A stretch of DNA of 64,000 bases from Pontibacter actiniarum. Lineage in GTDB: Bacteria; Bacteroidota; Bacteroidia; Cytophagales; Hymenobacteraceae. Below are positions 18,317 through 26,961 of the stretch, in pieces. The stretch lies in assembly GCF_003585765.1 (NCBI RefSeq), contig NZ_CP021235.1:496001-560000 (forward strand). The letters are read 5' to 3'. Below the pieces are notes generated by a model. The model did no database searches. It was given only the letters and a program-made list of their open reading frames with translations, and was not told the DNA's origin. A program made the position numbers and the translations under genes. How positions within the stretch are numbered: position 1 is the first letter of the stretch; each line of letters begins with the position of its first letter.

Positions 18317-19096
18317 CTACAGCCCGGACAGGTACCCGTATAGCAACAGCAGCGCGATGGCGTTGATAAACATGTGCTGCCCCACAGCCCACGCCAGCCC
18401 AAGGCGCAGGCGCGTATAGCCCAGAAAGAAGCCTCCCACAAACTTTGGAAGCACCAGCAGGAGAGCCAGGAAAAGCGGCAGGTGTATGTTCTGGTAGTTA
18501 ACCAGGTGCAGCAGCGCAAACAGCACGCAGGAAGTGTAAAACACAAGGCCGAAGTGGCGCTTCCAAAGCAGGTGCACCCTTGTCTGCAGGCTGCTCGACC
18601 GGAGGTAGACTGCCGCCAGGGTAACCAGGGCCAGGGCTGCCAGCAAAAAGTGCAGCGGGGCGGCACCTGCTGCGGTGGCAACTGTGGGGCCGTAGTTGAA
18701 CAGGAACACAGCCAGGGCCACCGCCAGAAAGCCTTTTGAGTAAACCAGCGGCAGCCGGAAAATCAGCTCCTCCTTTAGCGGCCCCACCAGTACCACCGCC
18801 ACGAAGAGCAGCGTAAACGATGTGCTGTCAAGAAGCTCCTGAGGGATATATTGGCCGTCTGTCTGCAAGTCCAGCAGGTTGTACACAGTGGAGAGCAGCA
18901 ACAGCAAGACGCTCTGTAGCATCAGTTCGATAAGCGAAAGCTGAAAGATCAGGGGCAGTTTCACCTCCACCACGTTTTGCTCGCGCTGTACGGGCTGGGG
19001 GTGTCTGGCAAAAAGCCAAAGCCTTTTCAGTGTATCCGAAACAGAAGGGGGCGGAACAAAGGGCGGAGCCTCAGCATAAAAGTATGGTGTTTTCAT
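18317..19096 (-). CDS. CPBP-family intramembrane metalloprotease (Abi/Rce1-like)
   Basis: A 259-residue polytopic membrane protein. The start is the ATG at 19096 (MKTPYFYAEAPPF); the longer open frame upstream runs through AT-rich non-coding DNA. After a cytosolic N-terminus come about seven hydrophobic helices. The CPBP (Rce1/Abi) motifs are all visible: motif 1 GPLKEELIFRLPL (EExxxR), motif 2 FALLHLVNY with its His, and motif 3 GQHMFINAI (HxxxN). Family members cleave prenylated or other membrane proteins, or act as immunity proteins for bacteriocins; the role here is unknown. It is monocistronic. Confidence 0.85.
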   Translation of the reverse strand: MKTPYFYAEAPPFVPPPSVSDTLKRLWLFARHPQPVQREQNVVEVKLPLIFQLSLIELMLQSVLLLLLSTVYNLLDLQTDGQYIPQELLDSTSFTLLFVAVVLVGPLKEELIFRLPLVYSKGFLAVALAVFLFNYGPTVATAAGAAPLHFLLAALALVTLAAVYLRSSSLQTRVHLLWKRHFGLVFYTSCVLFALLHLVNYQNIHLPLFLALLLVLPKFVGGFFLGYTRLRLGLAWAVGQHMFINAIALLLLYGYLSGL

Positions 19097-19265
19097 AGGA
19101 GCTGTAGTGTTACACAAAGTGATAAGATATAAATATATAAATTTTTTATATAAAAACAACTTTATTGAGCGTACTCCGCCGGTGCGGTATAGGTTGGGGA
19201 GGGGGTAAAAAAAAGCGGCAGCCATAGGATACGGCTGCCGCTACTGCACGAACTTGTCTGTTTCT

Positions 19266-20081
19266 TTACTTGGTCAGCACCACTGTTTTCCGGTCGAAGG
19301 CAATGTTGGTGAAGATGCCAAGGCCTCCCTCTACAGAGGACTTTACCTTGGATGGCTGCGCAAAGGGGTTGCCGTTGGCATCCTTGGCGTCTGAAATGGA
19401 GGAGAGAAACTGATAGTACTGTTTCTCGATATGGTACAGTGTTACGATCAGCGTGTCGCCCTCCTCGTAGTTATACGCCGATCCGTAGGAAATACGCTTA
19501 CCGTTGTTAAGTTCGTCCGAAGTGGCAAAATCGCGGTCTGAGCCGTTGCTGAGGCTGTCGATGTGCGTCATGTAGCGGTAATAGTCTGCGGTATTGCCGT
19601 TGTCGTAAAAGGAGGTGACCAGGTAGGCTTTGTCTTTGTCGTTAAACTTCCACTCCACCTCGTCTATCGGTACGATGCTGAGCACCGTCGTGAATCCTGT
19701 GAGCTTCCTGCCCCTGGAGTCGGCTACTTCCAGGCTGTACATATCGCCGGGCTTGCCGTCCATCACAACATCAGAAGTATGGGTGTAAAAGCGGCCGGTG
19801 TTTTGGACCAGCGTCGGTTTATACTCCAGCTCAACCCGCTGCCCGTTGTGCGTGATGTATACCCGGGCATCGGGCACCAGGGGCGGCACAGGCTCGTCAA
19901 AGTAGCCGGAGCTCTCCAGCACCGTTGCCCGGAGCGGCTTCCCCGGCTCCAGGTAACACTCCACCACTAACTGAGGGGCGTGGTCGGGTAGGTCCACCTC
20001 AATGTCCTTCTCCATGTCGCAGGCGGATAGCAGGGCCAAAAGAGGCAGTAGCAAGGCGTATAAAAAGCGCTTCAGCTTCAT
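19266..20081 (-). CDS. DUF4249 lipoprotein
   Basis: A 271-residue lipoprotein with lipobox LLALLSAC followed by DMEKDIEVDLPDHAPQLVVECYLEPG, the characteristic N-terminus of DUF4249. This family almost always sits directly after a TonB-dependent receptor in Bacteroidota, as here, and is thought to be a surface-exposed accessory of the receptor. Its ATG shares a base with the receptor's stop (TGATG), so the two are translationally coupled. Substrate unknown. Confidence 0.85.
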   Translation of the reverse strand: MKLKRFLYALLLPLLALLSACDMEKDIEVDLPDHAPQLVVECYLEPGKPLRATVLESSGYFDEPVPPLVPDARVYITHNGQRVELEYKPTLVQNTGRFYTHTSDVVMDGKPGDMYSLEVADSRGRKLTGFTTVLSIVPIDEVEWKFNDKDKAYLVTSFYDNGNTADYYRYMTHIDSLSNGSDRDFATSDELNNGKRISYGSAYNYEEGDTLIVTLYHIEKQYYQFLSSISDAKDANGNPFAQPSKVKSSVEGGLGIFTNIAFDRKTVVLTK

Positions 20082-22411
20082 CAGAATTTAAAGTTATAGG
20101 TAACCGAAGGAACCAGCGGGAACAGCGACACCTGCTTGCCCTGGAAGCCCAGCGTCTCCTTTCCGTTCGCGTCCTTTACCTGTTCAAAGTACACAAAATA
20201 GGGGTTGCGGCGGTTGTACACATTGTACACGCTGAACGTCAGGTCAGCCTCGCCGCGCTTTGGTTTCAGCTTGAGTACCGCCCCTACGTCCAGGCGGTGG
20301 CTGGCCGGTAGCCGGAAGGTGTTCCGCTCCTCGTAAATAGGCACCACAGAGGCCGATTTGCCTTCCACGTCCTGAAAGGCGAACCTGGCTACCGGAAGCG
20401 AGTAGGCATTGCCGGTGCCGTACACAAAGGCGCCGGTAAGGCTCAGGCGCTTGTTGAGCCGGTGCATGAGCACCAGGCTGATGTCGTGGCGGCGGTCGTA
20501 GCGGGTCGGAAACCAGCGGCCGTCGTTTATTTCGTCCAGTTCATTGTCGCTGTCGAACTTGCGGTAGGTCCAGGAGAGGGTGTAGCCCAGCCAGCCGGTT
20601 GTCTTGCCCTTTACCTTCTCCAGGTATATCTCGGTGCCGTAGCTTCTGCCTTTGCCGAACAGGAACTCGTTTTCGAGGCTGTCGTTCACAAACAGGTTGG
20701 CCCCGTCCCGGAAATCAATCTGGTTATGCATCCACTTGTAGTACACCTCGTTAGTGAGCAGGTACTTGCCTTTGCCGAAGAGTTTGCTGTAGCTCAGGGC
20801 AACCTGCTGTGAGCGCTGCGGCTTTACCTGCGAGGTAGAGGGAAACCAGATATCGGTAGGCAGCGATGCGCCGGAGTTTGCCACCAGGTGCACATACTGC
20901 ATCATGTTGGCATAGCTGGCCTTAAAGGAGCTGCTTTCGCTGAAGTTATACTTGGCGGAAACGCGAGGCTCCAGCCCGGTGTAAAGTTTGCCGTCGCTGT
21001 AGAAGCCGGAGAAGCGCAGGCCGTAGTTAAACGAGAGCAGGGCATTTACGGCGTAGTCGTCGGAGGCATACACGCCAAACTCGCTCGCCTGAAGCTTGCT
21101 GCCGGAGCTGAAGCGCTGGCTGTTGTCATCGGAGTCGAAGTTGAGGCGCCCCACCGTGAAGTAGTGCCGTGTGGCCTGGGCCCCAAACTTCAGGCTGTGG
21201 CCTCCTTCCAGAAACCAGTCTACGTCTGTCTTCAGCGTATAGTCCTGGATGGCAGAGGTCAGCTTAAAGCTGAAAATATCGATTTTGTTGTTGATGTTAT
21301 ACTTGTAGCCGGTGGTGCTCGCGGAGGTGGTGGCAAACAGGTTTTTGCTGAACTTGTGCCGCCAGCTCAAGTTCGCCATGCTGTTGCCCCAGTCAAAGCC
21401 GAAGGTGAAGTCGCTGTCGTTGAAGCCAAAAAAATCGCGGCCGTAATAGCCGCTTAGCGTCAACTCATCCTTCTCGCCCAGCGGGTAGTCCAGCCTGGTG
21501 TTCAGGTCGTAGAAGTAGTAGTCCGGAATAGGGTCGTACTCCTTATCATCCTCGTTCAGGCGGTTGATCTGGCGTGTAAAGATATCAACGTACGTTCGCC
21601 GGCCCGACACCAGGAAGGTGCCCTTGTCCTTGGTAATAGGGCCATCTACGGTAAGGCGGGAGGAGATTAGCCCAAGCCCGCCCCTGGCGCTGACGCGCTC
21701 CTTATTGCCGGTGTTCTGGTCTACATCCACCACTGAGGAGAGGCGGCCGCCGAACTGCGCCGGAAAGCCTCCTTTGTACAGCTCCACCCGCCTGACTGCA
21801 TCCGGGTTAAACACGCTGAAGAAGCCGAAGAGGTGAGAGGCGTTGTAGATAACGGCATCGTCGAGCAGCACCAGGTTCTGGTCCGGGCCGCCGCCGCGCA
21901 CGTAAAGGCCCGAGGTGCCCTCGCCACCCGACTGAATGCCCGGCTTCAGCTGCATGGTCTTGATCAGGTCCACCTCCCCGAACAGGGCTGGGAGCAGCTT
22001 TGCGTCGCGCGTGGTGAGCGACTCTACGCTCATGCGGGTATCGTTTAGTTTCTGTTGCAGCGAGTTTGCCTGTATCTCCACCACGGTCAGCTCATTGGAG
22101 GCATGCGCAAGCCTGAAGTTCTCCGTCTGGGCCTTTGCGCGTACGCGAACGGTGCGGGTGGCAACATCGTAGCCGACGTAGGTGGCCTGCAGTGTGTGCT
22201 CCCCTTCCGGAAGGCTGAGCGAGTAAAAGCCCTGCTCGTCGGTAACCGTTCCTGCCTGAATGGCCGGCACCGAGACCGTGGCGCCAATCAGCGCCTCTCC
22301 GTTGCTTTCAGCGCGCACGTGGCCCTGCACTACCTGCCTTTGCGCCAGCACGGGCAAAGAAAATAGTGTGAGCAGTAACAGGGTAAGGGTGTACTGGTAG
22401 AAAAAGCGCAT
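20081..22411 (-). CDS. TonB-dependent outer-membrane receptor with carboxypeptidase-like N-domain
   Basis: A 776-residue outer-membrane transporter energised by TonB. Signal peptide (MRFFYQYTLTLLLLTLFSLPVLAQ), then a CarboxypepD_reg-like domain (VVQGHVRAESNGEALIGATV ... ATYVGYDV, about 25-110), plug domain (LKPGIQSGGEGTSGLYVRGG and LLDDAVIYNASHLFGFFSVF, about 115-225) and a long beta-barrel ending in ...PSVTYNFKF with a terminal Phe. It lacks a SusD partner; the downstream coupled gene is DUF4249 instead. The ligand is unknown. No cobalamin riboswitch was recognisable in the 22412-22621 leader, and no metal-box motif was identified. Confidence 0.93.
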   Translation of the reverse strand: MRFFYQYTLTLLLLTLFSLPVLAQRQVVQGHVRAESNGEALIGATVSVPAIQAGTVTDEQGFYSLSLPEGEHTLQATYVGYDVATRTVRVRAKAQTENFRLAHASNELTVVEIQANSLQQKLNDTRMSVESLTTRDAKLLPALFGEVDLIKTMQLKPGIQSGGEGTSGLYVRGGGPDQNLVLLDDAVIYNASHLFGFFSVFNPDAVRRVELYKGGFPAQFGGRLSSVVDVDQNTGNKERVSARGGLGLISSRLTVDGPITKDKGTFLVSGRRTYVDIFTRQINRLNEDDKEYDPIPDYYFYDLNTRLDYPLGEKDELTLSGYYGRDFFGFNDSDFTFGFDWGNSMANLSWRHKFSKNLFATTSASTTGYKYNINNKIDIFSFKLTSAIQDYTLKTDVDWFLEGGHSLKFGAQATRHYFTVGRLNFDSDDNSQRFSSGSKLQASEFGVYASDDYAVNALLSFNYGLRFSGFYSDGKLYTGLEPRVSAKYNFSESSSFKASYANMMQYVHLVANSGASLPTDIWFPSTSQVKPQRSQQVALSYSKLFGKGKYLLTNEVYYKWMHNQIDFRDGANLFVNDSLENEFLFGKGRSYGTEIYLEKVKGKTTGWLGYTLSWTYRKFDSDNELDEINDGRWFPTRYDRRHDISLVLMHRLNKRLSLTGAFVYGTGNAYSLPVARFAFQDVEGKSASVVPIYEERNTFRLPASHRLDVGAVLKLKPKRGEADLTFSVYNVYNRRNPYFVYFEQVKDANGKETLGFQGKQVSLFPLVPSVTYNFKF

Positions 22412-22540
22412 CCAGCAAGATGTTAAATTGGCGTCGCAGTGAAATTATGCTAACTGAAACGCAAAACGAAGTGTTTCATCCACTACCATGAATAAACTCC
22501 CTGATACGTTATTTAGTTTGTTGCCGCCAATGTTTTTGGT

Positions 22541-22578
22541 AAAAGGCGAAAGCCGCTGCTCCAAGGCAACGGCTTTGC
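22541..22578 (-). terminator. Terminator of the tolC-like gene
   Basis: Stem AAAGCCG / CGGCTTT (read on the minus strand, 22551-22576) followed by CGCCTTTTACC. It separates the export cluster from the TonB receptor gene. Confidence 0.6.
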
Positions 22579-22621
22579 GGGTAGGTAGTAGTCGGGTGTT
22601 TTGTGAGCCGGCAAGGTCGCT

Positions 22622-23974
22622 TTAGCCTTGGTAGAGCTCCAGAATGCGTTTTTTGAAGTAGAACTCACACTTGCTCTGCAGCAGCTCGGCCTGTGCCTTG
22701 TTCATGTTGTTGAGCGATTCCATGTAGGAGAAGAAATCGATGCTGCCTAACTCGTAGCGGCGCTTGGCAGATTCGAAAGCACGCTGCGTGTACTCCAGGT
22801 TCGCCACCACGGTGTTATACTTTTCGCGCGCGGCCAGCACGTCCTGGTACGCCTGCTGCACCGTCTGGCGTAGCTGGTTTTGGCTGGAGATGTAGTCCAG
22901 TTCAGCGTTGCGCAGGTCCAGGCGGGCCGTCTGCGCGTCGAAGTGCCTGCTCAGGCCATCGAAGACCGGGATGCTCAGGCTCAGGCCCACTACTTTGCGC
23001 TGGTTCAGGTCTAGCTGGTCGAAGTACGGCATCGTGGACAGGTTGCCGTTCTCCGGGTCGGTCAGGATGTTTGTGGAGTAGTTGGAGCCGATCATTCCCT
23101 CCAGCGTCAGGGTGGGCGAGAAGTTGCTCTTGGCTGCCTTCAGGCTGCTTTTGGCCGCCTCCAGCGAAGCGCCGTAGGATTTCACCAGCGGGGAGTAACC
23201 CAGCGCGCGCGCCATCACCTCTTCCTCCTGAGGCAGCTCCATGGCCATTTCCTGCGGTGTGGCAGGCATCTGCAACGCATACTCCGGGTTCCCCTCTACG
23301 TTCATCTCCTGCACCAGCTGCAGTTTGGCCTGGCGGTAGTTGTTCTCGTGCGTGATAAGGTTGCTTTTCTCGGCAGCGAGTTGCGCCTTTATCTGGTACA
23401 CCTCATCCAGCGCCCGTACTCCCGCCCGCTCCAGCTTCTCCATTTTGTCCAGCTGCCCCTCCAGCAGCTTTATCCTTTCCTGGGTTATGCTGATGCTCTC
23501 GCGGTTTACCAGGGCTTGCAGAAAGTAGCCGGTTACGTTTGTCTCCAGGTCTATCTCGGCCTGTTGCTCGGCAAAGGCCGAGGCCTGGGCCTGTTGCCGG
23601 GCCTTTTTGAGCTCAAACAGCTTGGCAAAGCCGTCGAACAGCACGACCTGTCCCTGCAGGTAAGGGTTGGAGGAGGTGGTGTTGCCGCGCTTGATCTGCC
23701 CCGACACATTGTCAAACGTAAGACCGTTGACGCGGTAAGCATCTACGCTGGCTGAGATGGTGGGCAGGTAGCCATACTTGTTACGGCGCACGTTGATATC
23801 GGCCTTGGTGCTGTTGTAGCGTGCCTGGCGCAGGGCCACGTTGTTCTGGCTGGCCAGCTCCAGGCTTTTCTCCAGTGTGAGCGGCTCCTGTGCGTGGGCG
23901 GCTACAGCAAAACTAAGGCATAAGGCTAGCCCTCCCAGCTTTTTGAGCAGGGCTCCGGATGTGAAATTTTTCAT
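22622..23974 (-). CDS. TolC family outer-membrane efflux protein
   Basis: A 450-residue outer-membrane channel component. Signal peptide (LGGLALCLSFAVAAHAQ) is followed by LTLEKSLELASQNNVALRQARYN, the standard OEP start, and two long helical OEP repeats; VVGLSLSIPVFDGLSRHFDAQTARLDLRNAELDY is the conserved second repeat. It is the last gene of the minus-strand export cluster, after the adaptor, ATPase and permease genes, and probably completes a MacAB-TolC-like tripartite machine. A 47-nt gap follows the M61 gene, so they may share a transcript. Confidence 0.93.
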   Translation of the reverse strand: MKNFTSGALLKKLGGLALCLSFAVAAHAQEPLTLEKSLELASQNNVALRQARYNSTKADINVRRNKYGYLPTISASVDAYRVNGLTFDNVSGQIKRGNTTSSNPYLQGQVVLFDGFAKLFELKKARQQAQASAFAEQQAEIDLETNVTGYFLQALVNRESISITQERIKLLEGQLDKMEKLERAGVRALDEVYQIKAQLAAEKSNLITHENNYRQAKLQLVQEMNVEGNPEYALQMPATPQEMAMELPQEEEVMARALGYSPLVKSYGASLEAAKSSLKAAKSNFSPTLTLEGMIGSNYSTNILTDPENGNLSTMPYFDQLDLNQRKVVGLSLSIPVFDGLSRHFDAQTARLDLRNAELDYISSQNQLRQTVQQAYQDVLAAREKYNTVVANLEYTQRAFESAKRRYELGSIDFFSYMESLNNMNKAQAELLQSKCEFYFKKRILELYQG

Positions 23975-24021
23975 AGTTCTATTTTATACTAGTGGCAATG
24001 GATCCTCTGTAGCACAGCCGC

Positions 24022-25896
24022 CTAGGAGTTGCCAAGCCAGGCATCGCGCAGCTGTAGCTGCTGCTCCGTAGCGTTAGGGTCCGGCTTTAGCAGGTGCTGT
24101 TGCTCCCGCTTTACCGCCGTGGCCTTACCTTTTAGCTTCTTCTCCTTTATTTCGCCCTTGGCGTTCTTGCGGCCCACGGTAAACGTCAGCTTCTGGCCCG
24201 GCCTTACACTTTGCAGCGAATCGCCGATGAGGTCGCGTATGTTCTGGGGCGTGATTTCCGTGCCGTTGAAGGCCAGCAGCAGGTCGCCCGACTGAAAGCC
24301 CATTTTGCGGCCGAAGGCATCCATGTCGGCGGTGTCGGCTACTTTTATTTTGCCGCTCTCCAGGTCAAACCCCGGGGCGAAGCCGCCGTAGGAAATTGCC
24401 TCCTGCGTGGCCTGCGGCTGATAGATAATGCCCACCTTGCGGAACGTTTCCTCCAGCGGCAGCGGCTCCGAGCCCTCCACGTACCTGGTAAAGAACTCCC
24501 GTATTTCCGGGTAAGTCAGCTCGGCAATCTTGTCGAATAGCTCCTCGTCTTTAAAGGCGTTTTGCTTACCGTAGGTCTTGGCCAGGTCCAGCATGAGGTC
24601 GCGCAGGCCATATGAGCCGTTGCTCAGCTCGCGCAGGCGCACATCCAGGGCCATACCGATCAGGGCGCCTTTCTGGTACACGTTGCCGTACTCTTTCTCA
24701 TACTTGTCCAGCACCTCGGCGCTCATCTCGGTAAACGGCAGTGTGTCGTTGTAATAGGCCTTGGAGGTAAGGATGTACTCGCGCAGCTTCTGTAGGAACT
24801 CATCCAGCTCATACAGGTCTTCATACACCTGCACATGCGAGGCAAAGTACTCCGTCACGCCTTCGTAGAGCCACAGGTGCTTCGACATTTTCGGGTTGAT
24901 GAAGTCGAAGTTGCCGATCTCTTCGGAGTGGATGCTAAGCGGCGTAACGATGTGGAAAAACTCATGGGCCGCCACATCGCGTATGGTGCTGCTGAACTGC
25001 TCCTCCGGCATCTCCGGCAGAAAGTACACCGAGGAGTAAGAGTGCTCCAGGGCGCCGAAAGAGCCGGACTTGCCCACCCGTTCCGGCACATAGATCAGGA
25101 AAGCGTATTTATCCACGGGCAGGGTGCCGCCCAGGTACTGGCGCTGGGCCTCCAGTATGCTTTTCACGTTGGCGGCAATCGGTGCGGAGGTCACGTTGCC
25201 GGAGGGCGAGTACACCGAAACCAGTACGTCCGTCTCCCCCAGGTTCAGCACCGTGGTGTCGGGGCGGTTATACATGAGCGGCGAGTCGGCCAGCTCCACG
25301 TAATTGGCAATCTCATAAGTATCCAGCGAATCGGAAGACGAGACGGCTTTCAGGGGGGTGGAGCCGTAGAAGCCCTGCGGTTTGGTCACGTTCAGCTCGT
25401 AGGGCACCTGCTTCATCCCTTCAAAGTAGCCGACAAAGCCGAAGGTGTTGAGCAGGAAGTTCTTGCCTGCCTCTATGTTTGTGCCGCCCGGCTCAAACAG
25501 TACGTCCTCGCGCTTGGCTGCGTCAAAGGTATCGTCTACCCAGTAAGTGATTTTATCTAGTCGGTTGGCGTTGGAGATCCTCCAGCGGTTGGTGTCCAGC
25601 TTCTCCACTGCCAGCGTGTCGCCGTTTGCAGCGTAAGCTCTAAAGTCGGAAATAAACTTGCCGAAGTCGGAGACGGAGTAAGTGCCGGGCACTATTTTCG
25701 GCATGTTGTAGATGATCTCGCCCTGCGTGATGTCCGGTGCCTGTACGGTTACCTGTACCTTGTCATCCTGCACGTTCTTCAGGTTGATGGTGACATCATA
25801 CTTCTGGCCTGCTCCCGTCTGCGCCACTGCGTTGGTTACGGTGGCTACGCCCAGGCTAAGGCAAAAGGTAAGCGCGGTAAGTGTTCTCTTTAGCAT
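24022..25896 (-). CDS. M61 family glycyl aminopeptidase-like protein with PDZ domain
   Basis: A 624-residue secreted zinc metallopeptidase. Signal peptide MLKRTLTALTFCLSLGVATVTNAVAQ, an N-terminal beta domain (peptidase M61 N), then the catalytic site AAHEFFHIVTPLSIHSEE (H311, E312, H315, Glu downstream), and a C-terminal PDZ-like part around FGRKMGFQSGDLLLAFNGTEITPQNI. M61 enzymes remove N-terminal residues, with preference for Gly or Ala in the known members. Its location between export genes is unusual; it could process the cargo or respond to the same envelope stress. A 276-nt spacer (25897-26172) upstream holds only a GC-rich imperfect hairpin near 26140-26172. Confidence 0.88.
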   Translation of the reverse strand: MLKRTLTALTFCLSLGVATVTNAVAQTGAGQKYDVTINLKNVQDDKVQVTVQAPDITQGEIIYNMPKIVPGTYSVSDFGKFISDFRAYAANGDTLAVEKLDTNRWRISNANRLDKITYWVDDTFDAAKREDVLFEPGGTNIEAGKNFLLNTFGFVGYFEGMKQVPYELNVTKPQGFYGSTPLKAVSSSDSLDTYEIANYVELADSPLMYNRPDTTVLNLGETDVLVSVYSPSGNVTSAPIAANVKSILEAQRQYLGGTLPVDKYAFLIYVPERVGKSGSFGALEHSYSSVYFLPEMPEEQFSSTIRDVAAHEFFHIVTPLSIHSEEIGNFDFINPKMSKHLWLYEGVTEYFASHVQVYEDLYELDEFLQKLREYILTSKAYYNDTLPFTEMSAEVLDKYEKEYGNVYQKGALIGMALDVRLRELSNGSYGLRDLMLDLAKTYGKQNAFKDEELFDKIAELTYPEIREFFTRYVEGSEPLPLEETFRKVGIIYQPQATQEAISYGGFAPGFDLESGKIKVADTADMDAFGRKMGFQSGDLLLAFNGTEITPQNIRDLIGDSLQSVRPGQKLTFTVGRKNAKGEIKEKKLKGKATAVKREQQHLLKPDPNATEQQLQLRDAWLGNS

Positions 25897-26172
25897 ATTC
25901 TCATTTATCGTTTTACCAATTTACTCCATTAGAGTAGAAAGGATTGGGCTTTTATACCAACCGGCGCTTTTTGTAGACCAGAGTACTGCGAAAAGTGGTG
26001 TGCGTGAAACAGAAGCCGCCGGGGCGTAAAAGCTTGCCTGTTCTGGTGCTGTTTAGGTTGTTCCGGCAGCGGCAGTTTGCTGCGCGCTTACCGGAAAACC
26101 TGCCTTAAACAAACAACAAACAAGCTAAACCTGTAGTCAATGCGGCCTCCTGCAACGGAGGGGCCGCGGCGG

Positions 26173-26916
26173 CTATTTCTCATTCATCACCACCACGCTG
26201 CCAAGGCCGCCCGAGGCCTTGATCGTGATGGTGTGCCTGGCCTTGCCAAGCGCGGCGTTTCTGTAGTAGTTGCCTTCGCGGGTGAGCCCGTCCAGGTGCT
26301 GGCTGCCGAGGCCGTTGGTCTCCAGCCGCACACCGGTGCCTTTGGGCAGCTTCAGGTTTATTTCACCGATGCCGCCGGCCACGTCCAGGGTCAGGTCGTG
26401 GTCCCAGTCGCCGCGCAGGTCGAGGGTCAGCTGCCCGACGCCCGCTTTGATGTCTGCCTTTCTGAGCTCGCTCTTACTCAGCTTGATGTCAAGGGCTGCA
26501 GCACCGGCCTCTACCTCGAGTTGCTGCACCTGGCTGTTGCTGAGGTCTATGGTGGACTCGCCTGCGCCCATTTGCAGGTACAGTGCAAGCGGGGTGGACT
26601 TGCTGAGGTTCACCACCCATTTATTCTCACTGTTCTCTTCGCCATCCTCCAGGTTTTCCTGGCTCAGTCTTATGTCTGCGGCTCCGTTCTGCTTTTTAAG
26701 CGTCATGCCCGGTCTCCAGCTGGGGCGGCCGTACAGCACCTGGGTGCTGAGCAGGGCACTGCCGGAGGCGTTCAGGTGCAACGTGCCGGCCGGAATCTCC
26801 AGCCGCACACTGCCTTTCTTTACGCCGGAGGCAGAAATGCTCTGTTCGTATTTTTGCTGTGCCACCAGCGCATGGGTTATCAGGAAGAGGCAAAGGAGCA
26901 GGGATAGTTTTCTCAT
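26173..26916 (-). CDS. Secreted toast-rack/LiaF-like beta-repeat protein
   Basis: A 247-residue protein with signal peptide MRKLSLLLCLFLITHALVAQ. The body is a regular beta-solenoid-like series (AGESTIDLSNSQVQQLEVEAGAA, LRKADIKAGVGQLTLDL, VAGGIGEINLKLPKGTGVRLE), which matches the toast-rack and LiaF/DUF2154-type fold. In other bacteria LiaF-like domains sense or dampen cell-envelope stress. It lies 45 nt after the ABC permease gene on the same strand, so it is probably part of the export operon and may be its envelope-stress partner. Family call is by pattern, function inferred. Confidence 0.7.
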   Translation of the reverse strand: MRKLSLLLCLFLITHALVAQQKYEQSISASGVKKGSVRLEIPAGTLHLNASGSALLSTQVLYGRPSWRPGMTLKKQNGAADIRLSQENLEDGEENSENKWVVNLSKSTPLALYLQMGAGESTIDLSNSQVQQLEVEAGAAALDIKLSKSELRKADIKAGVGQLTLDLRGDWDHDLTLDVAGGIGEINLKLPKGTGVRLETNGLGSQHLDGLTREGNYYRNAALGKARHTITIKASGGLGSVVVMNEK

Positions 26917-26961
26917 CGTTCTGTTTTTAGAGATTGAATAAAGCGGCAGTTGTTACGGCCG

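Noticed and set aside
22412..22621. Cobalamin or other riboswitch before the TonB receptor gene
   Set aside because: No B12-box or other conserved riboswitch core could be found in the 5' leader.
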